Below, piece by piece: positions 5,458 through 12,948 of a DNA stretch of 17,593 nt (position 1 is the first letter of the stretch; each line of letters opens with the position of its first letter). Position numbers and translations under genes: made by a program. Source of the stretch: Acidobacteriota bacterium (GTDB taxonomy: Bacteria; Acidobacteriota; Terriglobia; Terriglobales; Acidobacteriaceae); the NCBI GenBank assembly GCA_021799405.1, contig JAJZAL010000097.1, positions 1-17,593 of the forward strand, written 5' to 3'. Under the pieces are notes generated by a model. That model was given only the letters and a program-made list of their open reading frames with translations. It was not told the DNA's origin and made no database searches.

Positions 5458-6774
5458 TTATGCGTGCATGCTTTCAAGAGCCTTGGCGAACTCCGGCAAT
5501 ACGGCGATCTGGTCCCGCTCCGGGCCGGTGGAAACCATGCCGATGCGGGCACCGCTCTCGCGCTCCTGGAAGTGCAGGTAATCCTGCGCCGCTTTGGGTA
5601 GTTTTTCAAACTCGGTAATGCCCTCGGTGGACTGGCGCCATCCCTTCAGCGTTGTATAGCGCGGCTTCACGCTTCCCAATCCCCGGACATCCGCCGGGAT
5701 CTCATCGGTCACTTTACCGTCAATCTCGTAACCAATGCAGACCGGAATCTCGTCCAGCTCATCGAGCACGTCAAGCTTGGTCACCACCAGCCACTCAGCG
5801 CCGTTGATCTGGTTCGAGTAGCGCAGCAGCGGGATATCGAGCCAGCCGCAGCGCCGCGGGCGGCCGGTCACAGCGCCGTACTCGTTGCCGCGCGCCCTCA
5901 GCAGGTCGCCGACCGGCTCGTGAATCTCGGTTGGGAACGGCCCTTCGCCCACGCGCGTGACATACGCCTTGGTCACGGCAACCACGGTCCCGATGGCCGT
6001 TGGTCCCACGCCGGTTCCGGTGCAGGCGCCGCCGGCAGTGGCCGACGAAGACGTGACAAACGGGTAGGTGCCGTGATCGATGTCGAGCATGGTGCCTTGC
6101 GCACCCTCGAACATCACGCTGCCGCCCTTGGCAAGAATCTGGTTGAGCAGCCGTCCGCTGTCAGCCACGAAGGGACGTACCTGCTCGGCCGCGGCGGCGT
6201 ATTCCTCGTACATTTTGGCTGGGTCCAGCGGATCGGTGCCGAACAAAGTGCGGGCAATGGCGTTCTTTTCCGCGCAAGCCGCCTCGATGTGCGTCTTGAG
6301 GAGCGCCGGATGCAGCAGGTCCACGATGCGCAGCCCGCTGCGCGCCATCTTGTCCTCGTATGCCGGCCCGATGCCGCGGCTGGTGGTGCCGATCTTCTTG
6401 CGTCCCGGCGCACTTTCGGCCGCCAGCTCAATCATGCGGTGATACGGAAGAATCACCTGGGCGCGATTTGAGACGAAGAGCTGTCCGTCCACCGCTACGC
6501 CCAGCTCGCGCAGCCGGGCCACTTCATGCAGAAAGGCCAGCGGATCCAGCACCACGCCGTTGCCGATGATGGCTTTGCACCCCTTCCGCAACACTCCGCA
6601 GGGAATCAGCTGAAGGACAAAGCGCTGCCCGCCGATGATGACCGTGTGGCCGGCGTTATGGCCACCGGCGTAACGCGCCACGGCGGAGAACCGCTCGCTC
6701 AGCACATCCACAATCTTGCCCTTACCCTCGTCACCCCACTGGGCGCCCAGCACTACTGCCGTTTTTGCTCGCAT
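5458..6774 (-). CDS. purA: Adenylosuccinate synthetase
   Basis: Catalyses GTP-dependent joining of IMP and aspartate to adenylosuccinate, the first committed step of AMP synthesis, in the cytoplasm. The 438 residues are the expected length. The N-terminal GAQWGDEGKGK contains the phosphate-binding loop and catalytic Asp15; His43 lies in GGHNAGHTV. Further landmarks are TTSRGIGPAYEDK, MFEGAQGTMLDIDHGTYPFVTSS and the GRPRRCGWLD segment. The start ATG 6774 is preceded by GGGGA at a short spacing and matches the family N-terminus. It is divergent from the rhodanese gene; the YgiN-type gene follows on the same strand. No regulatory leader or riboswitch was recognised upstream. Confidence 0.98.
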   Translation of the reverse strand: MRAKTAVVLGAQWGDEGKGKIVDVLSERFSAVARYAGGHNAGHTVIIGGQRFVLQLIPCGVLRKGCKAIIGNGVVLDPLAFLHEVARLRELGVAVDGQLFVSNRAQVILPYHRMIELAAESAPGRKKIGTTSRGIGPAYEDKMARSGLRIVDLLHPALLKTHIEAACAEKNAIARTLFGTDPLDPAKMYEEYAAAAEQVRPFVADSGRLLNQILAKGGSVMFEGAQGTMLDIDHGTYPFVTSSSATAGGACTGTGVGPTAIGTVVAVTKAYVTRVGEGPFPTEIHEPVGDLLRARGNEYGAVTGRPRRCGWLDIPLLRYSNQINGAEWLVVTKLDVLDELDEIPVCIGYEIDGKVTDEIPADVRGLGSVKPRYTTLKGWRQSTEGITEFEKLPKAAQDYLHFQERESGARIGMVSTGPERDQIAVLPEFAKALESMHA

Positions 6775-6997
6775 CTCGTCCCCGGATCCTGCCGTTCAAC
6801 CGCATATTCGAAAGATAGCCCCGCGCCTGCAGTCCTCTGCGTGAACCTGCAAATCGCCAGGCCTTCAAACTGAAGGCGCAGGCCTCATGGTCCGCACCCT
6901 GTTTTCTGCACCATGTTTGATGATAAACCCTACTTGTATTTGGGCGGCCAGGTTGAAGATTACGCCCGCTGATTTAGACTCTCTACGGAGACTCACC

Positions 6998-7516
6998 ATG
7001 AAACATTGCATGATGAATCGTTCGCGAGCAGCCGCCGTTCTCGCTTCCATTCTTTTCCTGGCCTCCTTCACGCTCTTCTCTTCCGCTTTGCAGGCGCAAT
7101 CCAGCGAGCCCGCTTCCGGCCCGGGAAGCGCCTACTCTGTTCCCAAGGCGCAACTCATGCAGCCCGAGACTTTGCACAAGCTGCTGCAGGCGCGCGGAGC
7201 GCAAAAGCCCCTGGTGCTTCAGGTCGGCTTCCACATGCTTTACGCCGAGGCGCACATCCCCGGCGCCGAGTATGCGGGACCGGGCGCCGAGCCTTCAGGG
7301 TTGCAGAATCTGCAGAACCGGGTAAGCAAGCTGCCGCACAACAAGCTGATTGTGCTTTACTGCGGCTGCTGCCCCTGGGGCCACTGCCCGAACGTCGGTC
7401 CCGCCTACGCCAGGCTGCGCCAGATGGGCTTCACGAATGTAAAGGTACTTTACCTTCCCGACAACTTCGGCGCTGACTGGGCCAACAAGGGCTATCCTGT
7501 CGTGCAGGGTCAGTAG
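6998..7516 (+). CDS. Exported rhodanese-like protein with a Cys-rich active-site loop
   Basis: A 172-residue protein with a signal peptide (basic start, hydrophobic core AAAVLASILFLASFTLF, cleavage near LQAQ at 31-34) and one rhodanese domain. The domain shows EAHIPGAEY (84-92), the usual pre-catalytic HIPGA motif, then LIVLYC with the expected catalytic Cys122. The loop that follows is unusual: CGCCPWGHC gives four cysteines at 122, 124, 125 and 130. Then come a helix (AYARLRQMGF) and VKVLYLPDNFG. Rhodaneses carry persulfide sulfur or relay redox equivalents. ATG 6998 is chosen over upstream in-frame starts because GGAG lies 7 nt before it and the signal peptide follows directly. The TlpA-like gene begins 7 nt after its stop, so the two probably act together in the periplasm. 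Confidence 0.9.
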   Translation: MKHCMMNRSRAAAVLASILFLASFTLFSSALQAQSSEPASGPGSAYSVPKAQLMQPETLHKLLQARGAQKPLVLQVGFHMLYAEAHIPGAEYAGPGAEPSGLQNLQNRVSKLPHNKLIVLYCGCCPWGHCPNVGPAYARLRQMGFTNVKVLYLPDNFGADWANKGYPVVQGQ

Positions 7517-7523
7517 CAAGGCC

Positions 7524-8081
7524 ATGCTGCGACGAATTCCGGGCGCGAAGACACAGACGCGAATGCAGTGGGGCGTTCTTTGCCGCAACGCTGGCGCGAA
7601 GCTGGTAGTGTGCGCTTGTCTCGCTGCCCTTGCTGCGCCGCCGGCGTCTGCGGCCACTTCCATGCTGCACAAGCCGGCGCCCGTATTTGTGCGCACCGAC
7701 CTCAACCACCGCAAACTTGATCTCCGCGCCTACCGCGGCAAGGTCGTGCTGCTGGACTTCTGGGCCTCGTGGTGCGCTCCGTGCCAGGTGGAGATGCCGC
7801 GTTTCGCGGCGTGGCAGCGGCAGTACGGGCCACGCGGCTTGCAGGTCATCGGCATCTCGATGGACGACGACCCGGCGGCGGCGCGCAAGGTGGTTGAAAA
7901 GCTCAAGTTGAATTATCCCGTCGCCATGGGCGATGTCAAGCTGGGCGAGAGCTACGGTGGAGTTCTCGGCCTGCCGCTCACCTTTCTCATTGATCGCCGC
8001 GGCATCATTCAGGCCAGGTTCAGCGGTGAAGCCGACCTGAATGCAATGGAGCAACAGCTCAAGGCGCTGCTGGGGCGGTGA
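7524..8081 (+). CDS. TlpA/ResA-like thioredoxin-fold protein
   Basis: A 185-residue periplasmic thiol-disulfide protein. Residues 27-43 form a hydrophobic export segment ending in APPASA; the n-region is long, so ATG 7563 is a possible alternative start. The mature domain follows the AhpC/TSA-Redoxin plan: APVFVRTDLN, LRAYRGKVVLLDFWASWC, the redox motif Cys84-Ala-Pro-Cys87, the strand GLQVIGISMDDD, and LGLPLTFLIDRRG with the cis-proline. Such proteins reduce apocytochrome c or other exported disulfides; which one is unknown. It is coupled to the upstream rhodanese gene (7-nt gap), with AAGG only 3 nt before the start, so its translation may depend on the upstream gene. Confidence 0.92.
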   Translation: MLRRIPGAKTQTRMQWGVLCRNAGAKLVVCACLAALAAPPASAATSMLHKPAPVFVRTDLNHRKLDLRAYRGKVVLLDFWASWCAPCQVEMPRFAAWQRQYGPRGLQVIGISMDDDPAAARKVVEKLKLNYPVAMGDVKLGESYGGVLGLPLTFLIDRRGIIQARFSGEADLNAMEQQLKALLGR

Positions 8082-8112
8082 AGCGGATTGCTGATCCTGC
8101 TGGCTGGAGTGG

Positions 8113-8121
8113 TGGTATATT
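8113..8121 (+). promoter_or_regulatory. Possible extended -10 promoter for the TIGR03435 gene
   Basis: TGG followed directly by TATATT (8116-8121) gives an extended -10 element, 52 bp before the ATG at 8173. No -35 hexamer lies at a standard distance. Confidence 0.35.
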
Positions 8122-8172
8122 TGGCGGCAGAAAAGCAATAACATAGTTTGCTTCTGAAAGGGCTGGTGCACG

Positions 8173-8987
8173 ATGGCCAGGCGCGTTTCCTGTCTGCTGA
8201 AATCCCATAGGAAAACCCTGCTGCTTGCTGCTGGCCTGATGGTTATGGTGGGGCCGGTGTTTGGGCAGGGAGGCGCGCCCGCGGCAAAGGATGAGGGCGG
8301 CAAGCCACTTGCATTCGACGTGATTTCGGTAAAACCTTCCAAATCCCAGAGCATGTGGTGGAGAACAACGCCAGACGGCTTTCACGCAGGGGGCGCGATC
8401 GTTTGGAGCCTGATGATGAGCGCTTACGGCATCCTGCCCGATCAGCTTGTTGACCTTCCTGGATGGGCAACCTCCGACCGCTTCGACATTCAAGCCAAAA
8501 TGGATGAAGAGACCGCTGCCGCTTGGAACAGACTTCCTCGAAATGAACGGAGCCGTCGACTGGCGCTCATGGAGCAAGCCCTCCTCGCCGGCCGCTTCCA
8601 ACTCAAAGTCCACCATGAAACCAGAAATCTTCGCGTGTACGATCTGGTGATCGCCAAAGGCGGTCTCAAAATCAAGGAGTCGCCTGCAAATGTAAGCTCC
8701 TACTGGACCATGGGCGGCGGGCGGCTTGGCGGCAAGGGGATCGGGATTGACAGTTTATATTCAGTTTGTCAGGGGCGGTAGGTCGCTTCATTGTCAACAA
8801 GACCGGCCTGAGCGGCAAATACGACTTCACCCTCAAATGGACTCCGGATGGGATGCCGGAGACGGCCGACTCCGGGCCGTCGATCTTCGCCGCGCTTCAG
8901 GAGCAGCTTGGCCTGCAGCTCGTCCCTGCCAAGGCGCCTGTCGATGTCATCGTCGTCGATCACATCGAAAGACCCTCGCCCAATTAG
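8173..8987 (+). pseudogene. TIGR03435-family protein, interrupted by a one-base frameshift
   Basis: This family of exported proteins of unknown function is characteristic of Acidobacteriota. The first frame (8173-8781, 202 residues) has a signal segment (TLLLAAGLMVMVGPVFG), then FDVISVKPS, VWSLMMSAYGILPDQLVDLPGW, RFDIQAKM and LLAGRFQLKVHHETR, all typical. It runs out of family similarity at about 8763 and stops at 8781. The remainder (GAVGRFIVNKTGLSGKYDF, then FAALQEQLGLQLVPAK and a final VDVIVVDHIERPSPN) continues without a gap in the -1 frame, ending at 8987. Restoring one T to the T-run at 8765-8767 rejoins the frames as SVLSGAVG, giving about 271 residues, normal for the family. No slippery heptamer is present, so this is either a recent pseudogene or a sequencing error. 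GAAAGGG precedes the start. Confidence 0.85.
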
Positions 8988-9036
8988 AAGATCGCCTTCC
9001 CTTCTTCCGAAACTCTGCCTCGGCATGGGTGCGTCC

Positions 9037-9045
9037 TGCTATATT
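9037..9045 (+). promoter_or_regulatory. Extended -10 promoter candidate for the fucosidase gene
   Basis: TGC followed by TATATT (9040-9045; 5 of 6 matches to TATAAT) lies 62 bp before the fucosidase ATG. There is no good -35 hexamer. AAGGAG (9096-9101), 6 nt before the ATG, supplies a strong ribosome-binding site downstream. Confidence 0.45.
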
Positions 9046-9107
9046 TTCTAACGCGAAAGATTCTTCGTCTGGATCGCGGAGTAAACGATGAAGATAAGGA
9101 GAAAACG

Positions 9108-10532
9108 ATGAATTGGAACGAGAGCACGAGGCGGTCGTTCTTGAAGCAATTTGGCGCGGCAGGCGCGATGGCCATGGCTGCGGCCAAGTCAGAAGGATTG
9201 AGTTTACCCGCGGCGCAGGCCGCCGGAGCGCAGTCCGGCACAACACCCGCCGACGAAAGGCAGGCCGCCACGCGCGCCCAGCGGATGCAGTGGTGGCACG
9301 AGGCCAAGTTCGGCATGTTCATCCACTGGGGGCTTTACAGCGTGATCGGGCAGCACGAATGGGCCAAGGAGGTCGAGGGTGTTCCCATTCCGCAATACGA
9401 AATCCTGGCCAAGCACTTCAAGCCCCGGCCCAACGCCGCCCGCGAGTGGGCCCAACTTGCCAAACGCGCCGGGCAGAAGTACATGGTGATGACCACCAAA
9501 CACCATGAAGGCTTTTGCAACTGGGACTCCCGACTCACCGACTACAACGCCATGCAGCAGGGTCCGGGCCGCGATCTGGTGCGCGAGTACGTTGAGGCGG
9601 CGCGCGCCGAAGGGCTGCGCGTGGGCTTCTATTACTCGCTGATGGACTGGCACCATCCCGACGGCGCCAAGTGCAAGACCGACGAGGCTGCGCGGCGCCG
9701 CTTCGTTGACTACACGCACGGCCTCATCCGCGAGCTGATGACCAACTACGGCAAGATCGACGTCCTCTGGTACGACGTGGATTGGCCACTCACCCCCGAA
9801 GAGTGGGAGTCAGAGAAGATGAACCAGATGGTCTTCGAGCTGCAGCCGGAGATTATTGTGAACAACCGCAACGGCCTGCCCGGCGACTTCTCCACGCCGG
9901 AGCAACACATCACCGCTTCAGAAGCGGGTCGCGCATGGGAGACCTGCATGACGCTCAACGATAGCTGGGGCTTCAACCGCGGCGACGATGCCTGGAAGAC
10001 GCCGAAGGAGATTGTCGATAATCTGGCCACAGTGTCAAAGGGAGGCGGCAATTATCTGCTCAACATTGGACCGGAGCCGGATGGTTCGATTCCGCCACAA
10101 ACCATCGCGGTGCTGGAAGAGGTGGGCCGGTGGCTCGACACCAATGGCAAGGCTTTCTATGGCACTGATCGCTGCAACGCCGGCGGGAATGTGAATTGCA
10201 ACTACACGCGCCGCGGCAACACGCTGTACATCCATCAGCACTTCTGGCCCGGCCACACGCCGGCGGCGGAGTGGCTGAGCTTCTACCAGCCGGAGGTGGT
10301 AGTCGCCATCGGCGGCCTCAAGCCCAAAGTGCTCTCGGCCCGGCTGCTCAAGACCGGCCAGAAGGTCGACTTCACCCAGGATGAATTCAGCGTTCGATTC
10401 ACCGGCCTGCCGCTGGTGGCGCCGGATCAGCCGGCGACAGTCATCGAAGTGGAGTGCGACGGCGAGCCAACGGTGAACCATGCCGCCATGCGTCCGCTGT
10501 GGCCGCGCTATAAAGTCGGCATCAGCATCTGA
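9108..10532 (+). CDS. Exported GH29 alpha-L-fucosidase
   Basis: A 474-residue retaining exo-fucosidase that releases alpha-L-fucose from glycans. Residues 7-26 form a twin-arginine signal (TRRSFLKQ, then an Ala-rich core), so it is exported folded. The catalytic (beta/alpha)8 domain shows KFGMFIHWGLYSV (67-79), TTKHHEGFCNWDSRLTDYN (129-147) with the fucose-binding His pair, VGFYYSLMDWHH, and DVLWYDVDW, where Asp223 is the predicted nucleophile; GNYLLNIGPEPDGSIP closes the barrel. A C-terminal beta domain follows. The acid/base residue varies in GH29 and cannot be fixed by eye. The start is supported by AAGGAG at 6 nt. The gene ends 15 bp from the convergent HUMPS operon, with a shared palindrome at the stops. 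Confidence 0.96.
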   Translation: MNWNESTRRSFLKQFGAAGAMAMAAAKSEGLSLPAAQAAGAQSGTTPADERQAATRAQRMQWWHEAKFGMFIHWGLYSVIGQHEWAKEVEGVPIPQYEILAKHFKPRPNAAREWAQLAKRAGQKYMVMTTKHHEGFCNWDSRLTDYNAMQQGPGRDLVREYVEAARAEGLRVGFYYSLMDWHHPDGAKCKTDEAARRRFVDYTHGLIRELMTNYGKIDVLWYDVDWPLTPEEWESEKMNQMVFELQPEIIVNNRNGLPGDFSTPEQHITASEAGRAWETCMTLNDSWGFNRGDDAWKTPKEIVDNLATVSKGGGNYLLNIGPEPDGSIPPQTIAVLEEVGRWLDTNGKAFYGTDRCNAGGNVNCNYTRRGNTLYIHQHFWPGHTPAAEWLSFYQPEVVVAIGGLKPKVLSARLLKTGQKVDFTQDEFSVRFTGLPLVAPDQPATVIEVECDGEPTVNHAAMRPLWPRYKVGISI

Positions 10533-10555
10533 ACCGCTGAGAGCGGATCAGATGC
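10525..10555. terminator. Palindrome spanning both stop codons of convergent genes
   Basis: GCATCTGA (10525-10532) pairs with TCAGATGC (10548-10555) and CCGC (10534-10537) with GCGG (10543-10546), separated by one A.A mismatch, around a TGAGA loop. The fucosidase TGA (10530-10532) and the HUMPS gene TGA (10548-10550, minus strand) are both inside the stem. It is placed as a bidirectional terminator but has no U-tract. Confidence 0.5.
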
Positions 10556-11237
10556 GATAGGCGTGAACTTTATCGCAAATCAACCGGAGACTGTCTTTGA
10601 GGTTGCCTGAGGCGGTCTTGAAAGCATCGGCGTCAATCGTCAGCGGCGCGCCCAGCACTACCAGCGGCGCGCCGTACTCCGGCGTGCGGATCGCCTGCTC
10701 CACGGAAAGACCGCCGACCGCCTGCACGGGAACGCTCACCGCCGCGACCACCTCGCGCAATTGGTCGAGCGGCGTGGGGCAGGGCTTGCCTGCCGCGGCA
10801 AGGCCCCGACGCTCGTCGTAGCCGATATGGTGGATGACAAAGTCGCAGCCGTAATCCTCCAGGCGCCTGGCGGCGGCAATCTTGTCCTCGGCTCCCAGGT
10901 TGTCTCCCATCACGGCAATGCCGAAGTCCTGTCCCGCCTTCACCGCCATCTTGATGGTCTCAGGATGCGCGCGCTCCATCACCACTACGTGCGTCGCCCC
11001 GGCCTTCGCCATCAGCTCGGCCTCCAGCCAGCCGCCGTCCATTGTTTTCAGGTCGGCAACAATGGGCACGCCGGGAAACTCGGCGCGCAGTGCGCGGACG
11101 CCATTCATGCCTTCGGCGATGATGAGCGGCGTTCCCGCCTCCAGCCAATCCACGCCCGCGCTCATGGCGAGGGCCGCGGTTTCGAGAGCTTCGGGGATGG
11201 AGGTTAAATCGAGCGAAATTTGAACAATGGTATGCAT
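10548..11237 (-). CDS. HUMPS/OMPDC-superfamily enzyme (hexulose-6-phosphate synthase or keto-gulonate-phosphate decarboxylase type)
   Basis: A 229-residue (beta/alpha)8 enzyme of the HUMPS group, which makes or uses a metal-stabilised enediolate of a sugar phosphate. From ATG 11237, the key residues fall at the same numbers as in E. coli UlaD: Asp10, Glu33, Asp62-x-Lys64-x-x-Asp67 (ADLKTMDGG) and His136. Positions that distinguish keto-gulonate-phosphate decarboxylase from hexulose-phosphate synthase read Asp112, Gly139, Val174 (before GG) and Ala in VLGAPLT, closer to the synthase; HHIGYDER also resembles synthases. The frame opens at GTG 11243, but AAGG 9 nt before ATG 11237 favours the latter. 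It is the last gene of the four-gene operon, 11 nt after the TIM-barrel gene. Substrate unknown. Confidence 0.88.
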   Translation of the reverse strand: MHTIVQISLDLTSIPEALETAALAMSAGVDWLEAGTPLIIAEGMNGVRALRAEFPGVPIVADLKTMDGGWLEAELMAKAGATHVVVMERAHPETIKMAVKAGQDFGIAVMGDNLGAEDKIAAARRLEDYGCDFVIHHIGYDERRGLAAAGKPCPTPLDQLREVVAAVSVPVQAVGGLSVEQAIRTPEYGAPLVVLGAPLTIDADAFKTASGNLKDSLRLICDKVHAYRI

Positions 11238-11248
11238 CGTCACGCACC

Positions 11249-12145
11249 TTAGATGCCAAAATGGCGGTCGATTTTTGCCCTGAGAAATTGCGCTGATTCG
11301 CGCAGCTCCTCCATTCCGTTCACGCCATCTTCAATGGAGATCCACGAGTCGAACCCAACCGAACGCAGCACGGAGAAGATCCTGTCGTAGTCGTTCATTC
11401 CCTTTCCGATCACGCCATGGGACAGGCGTTTGGCGTAGCCGAACGAGTCCTCTTCCTTGCGCAGGTCCTCGATGGTGCCGTACTTCAAGTAGCGGTCGCT
11501 TGCATGCATCGAAACCACACGAAGCTTCACCCGATCCAGCAGCTCCAGCGGATCCTCGCCGGCGAGAATCGCGTTGGATGGATCGTAGTTCACGCCAAAC
11601 CACGGCGACGGAATCCGCTCCACGATTTCCAGAAACACATCCATCTTTTGTGCAAATTCCGGATAGGTCCAGTAATTGTCCTTATAGTGGTTCTCCATGC
11701 TCAGCACGATGCCGCTCTGCTCGGCAAAAGGCAGCAATTCGCTGATGACGCGCACGACCTGGGCAACGCCTTGCTCGCGGGTGAGGCCGGGCCGCCGCTG
11801 GCCGGAGAGGACGCGACAGAAACGCCCGCCGAAGAATGCGGTGATCTCGATCATGCGCTTTTCGCGCTCGATCTCCTTTTTGAGCAGCAGCGGGTCCGGC
11901 TGGGTAAAGTCCGGCGAGCAGCAGAGCATCGGCATGGCCAGGTTGTGCTCTTCGAGCGCCAACCGCACGCGATGGAGAAAGGCTTCGTCATCTTCCAGGA
12001 AGCCGGAGTAAAACTCCAGTCCATCGACGCCGAGTGTGGTGGCAAGCTCGATCCAATCGAAGACCGTCATTGTGCGGTCGACGCACAACTGGTCCATGAA
12101 GCACTTGGGAAAGGCGGCCAACCGGGGCTTGGCTTGAGATTTCAA
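11249..12145 (-). CDS. Sugar (phosphate) isomerase/epimerase, xylose-isomerase-like TIM barrel
   Basis: A 298-residue protein of the AP-endonuclease-2/xylose-isomerase-like superfamily, whose cytoplasmic members isomerise or epimerise sugars, keto acids or inositols using a divalent metal. The four usual metal-site positions are visible: Glu151 in SMENHYKD, Asp188 in VNYDPSN, His214 in SMHASDR and Glu272 in ISIEDGVNG. The length and N-terminal AFPKCFMDQL, then a WIELATTLGVDGLEF strand-helix, are normal. Its ATG overlaps the stop of the SDR gene by 4 nt (12142-12145), so translation is probably coupled. Its placement between two dehydrogenases and a HUMPS enzyme suggests it rearranges the keto-sugar they make; that is inference. 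Confidence 0.9.
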   Translation of the reverse strand: MKSQAKPRLAAFPKCFMDQLCVDRTMTVFDWIELATTLGVDGLEFYSGFLEDDEAFLHRVRLALEEHNLAMPMLCCSPDFTQPDPLLLKKEIEREKRMIEITAFFGGRFCRVLSGQRRPGLTREQGVAQVVRVISELLPFAEQSGIVLSMENHYKDNYWTYPEFAQKMDVFLEIVERIPSPWFGVNYDPSNAILAGEDPLELLDRVKLRVVSMHASDRYLKYGTIEDLRKEEDSFGYAKRLSHGVIGKGMNDYDRIFSVLRSVGFDSWISIEDGVNGMEELRESAQFLRAKIDRHFGI

Positions 12146-12948
12146 GAGACTTCCTTTACCGGATTTCGCCCGATAACCGGGTATTGCGATACATCGAGGA
12201 TCGCGCCGTTGATCAGAACCGCCTCGTCAGAAAGGAAGTACACCGCGGCCCAGGCCACATCCTCCGGCGAGAGCAGGCGGCCGGAAGGGGCGAAGGTCTT
12301 CGGCACCCGCGTAGGCCAGCCTTCCGGCAGGCCTTCCGTCATCTTCAACACATATTCATTTGGCGTGAGCGTCCAGTCCACGTTGAGGTGGTTCACCCGG
12401 ATCCCCTCGGCTCCGTGCGCGTCCGCCAGGTTGCGCGTGAGCGTCATCAGGCCGCCCTTGCAGACGGAGTAAACGAACTGCGTCCGCTCGCCGCAATAGC
12501 CGTTGGTCGAGCCGATGTTAAGCACGCGCCCGCCGCCCTGCTTGCGGAAGTGAGGGAATGCGGCCTGGATCAGCAGGTACGGAGCCTTCAGGTTGATGGC
12601 GACCGTTCGGTCCCAGGTCTTCACATCCGTTTCCAGAATGCCGCCGCGGGTCATCACCGCGGCATTATTGACCAGGCAGTCAATTCGCCCGAAGTGCGCG
12701 ACGGTTGCGGCGATGAGCCGGGCGGGAACCTCGGGATCTTCGAGCGCGCCGATGACGAAGGACGCGCCGTTGCCGATTTCGGCCACCAGTTTTTCCGCGG
12801 CATCTTTACGCCTGCCGTGGACCATGACCCGGGCGCCTTCACGCGCGAAGATCCGTGCCATGCCTTCGCCGATGCCGGTGGTCGAGCCGGTCACCAGGAT
12901 GACTTTGTCCTTGAGACGCGGCCCTCCGGAGTTGAGCGGCTCCGTCAT
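12142..12948 (-). CDS. Short-chain dehydrogenase/reductase
   Basis: A 268-residue classical SDR, probably oxidising or reducing a sugar or polyol. TGSTTGIG (20-27) is the nucleotide-binding loop; HGRRKD after the second strand, with no acidic residue there, suggests NADP(H) preference. NNAA (94-97), Asn119, Ser147 (NIGSTNG), Tyr160 and Lys164 (YSVCK) complete the catalytic tetrad. After strand 6, the usual Pro-Gly is replaced by NVDWTLTP (189-196), so the substrate loop is atypical. The gene shares ATGA overlaps with both neighbours: with the MDR stop at 12945-12948 and with the isomerase start at 12142-12145. Confidence 0.93.
   Translation of the reverse strand: MTEPLNSGGPRLKDKVILVTGSTTGIGEGMARIFAREGARVMVHGRRKDAAEKLVAEIGNGASFVIGALEDPEVPARLIAATVAHFGRIDCLVNNAAVMTRGGILETDVKTWDRTVAINLKAPYLLIQAAFPHFRKQGGGRVLNIGSTNGYCGERTQFVYSVCKGGLMTLTRNLADAHGAEGIRVNHLNVDWTLTPNEYVLKMTEGLPEGWPTRVPKTFAPSGRLLSPEDVAWAAVYFLSDEAVLINGAILDVSQYPVIGRNPVKEVS

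Noticed and set aside
6953..6980. TTGAAG and TAGACT as a promoter for the rhodanese gene
   Set aside because: Transcription would begin at or inside the ribosome-binding site (6987-6990), leaving almost no leader, and both hexamers match poorly.
7431..8354. 307-codon minus-strand open frame
   Set aside because: It is antisense to the rhodanese, TlpA-like and TIGR03435 genes, all of which have clear motifs.
8760..8782. Programmed -1 frameshifting in the TIGR03435 gene
   Set aside because: There is no X XXY YYZ slippery sequence and no obvious downstream stem; a simple one-T deletion explains the data.
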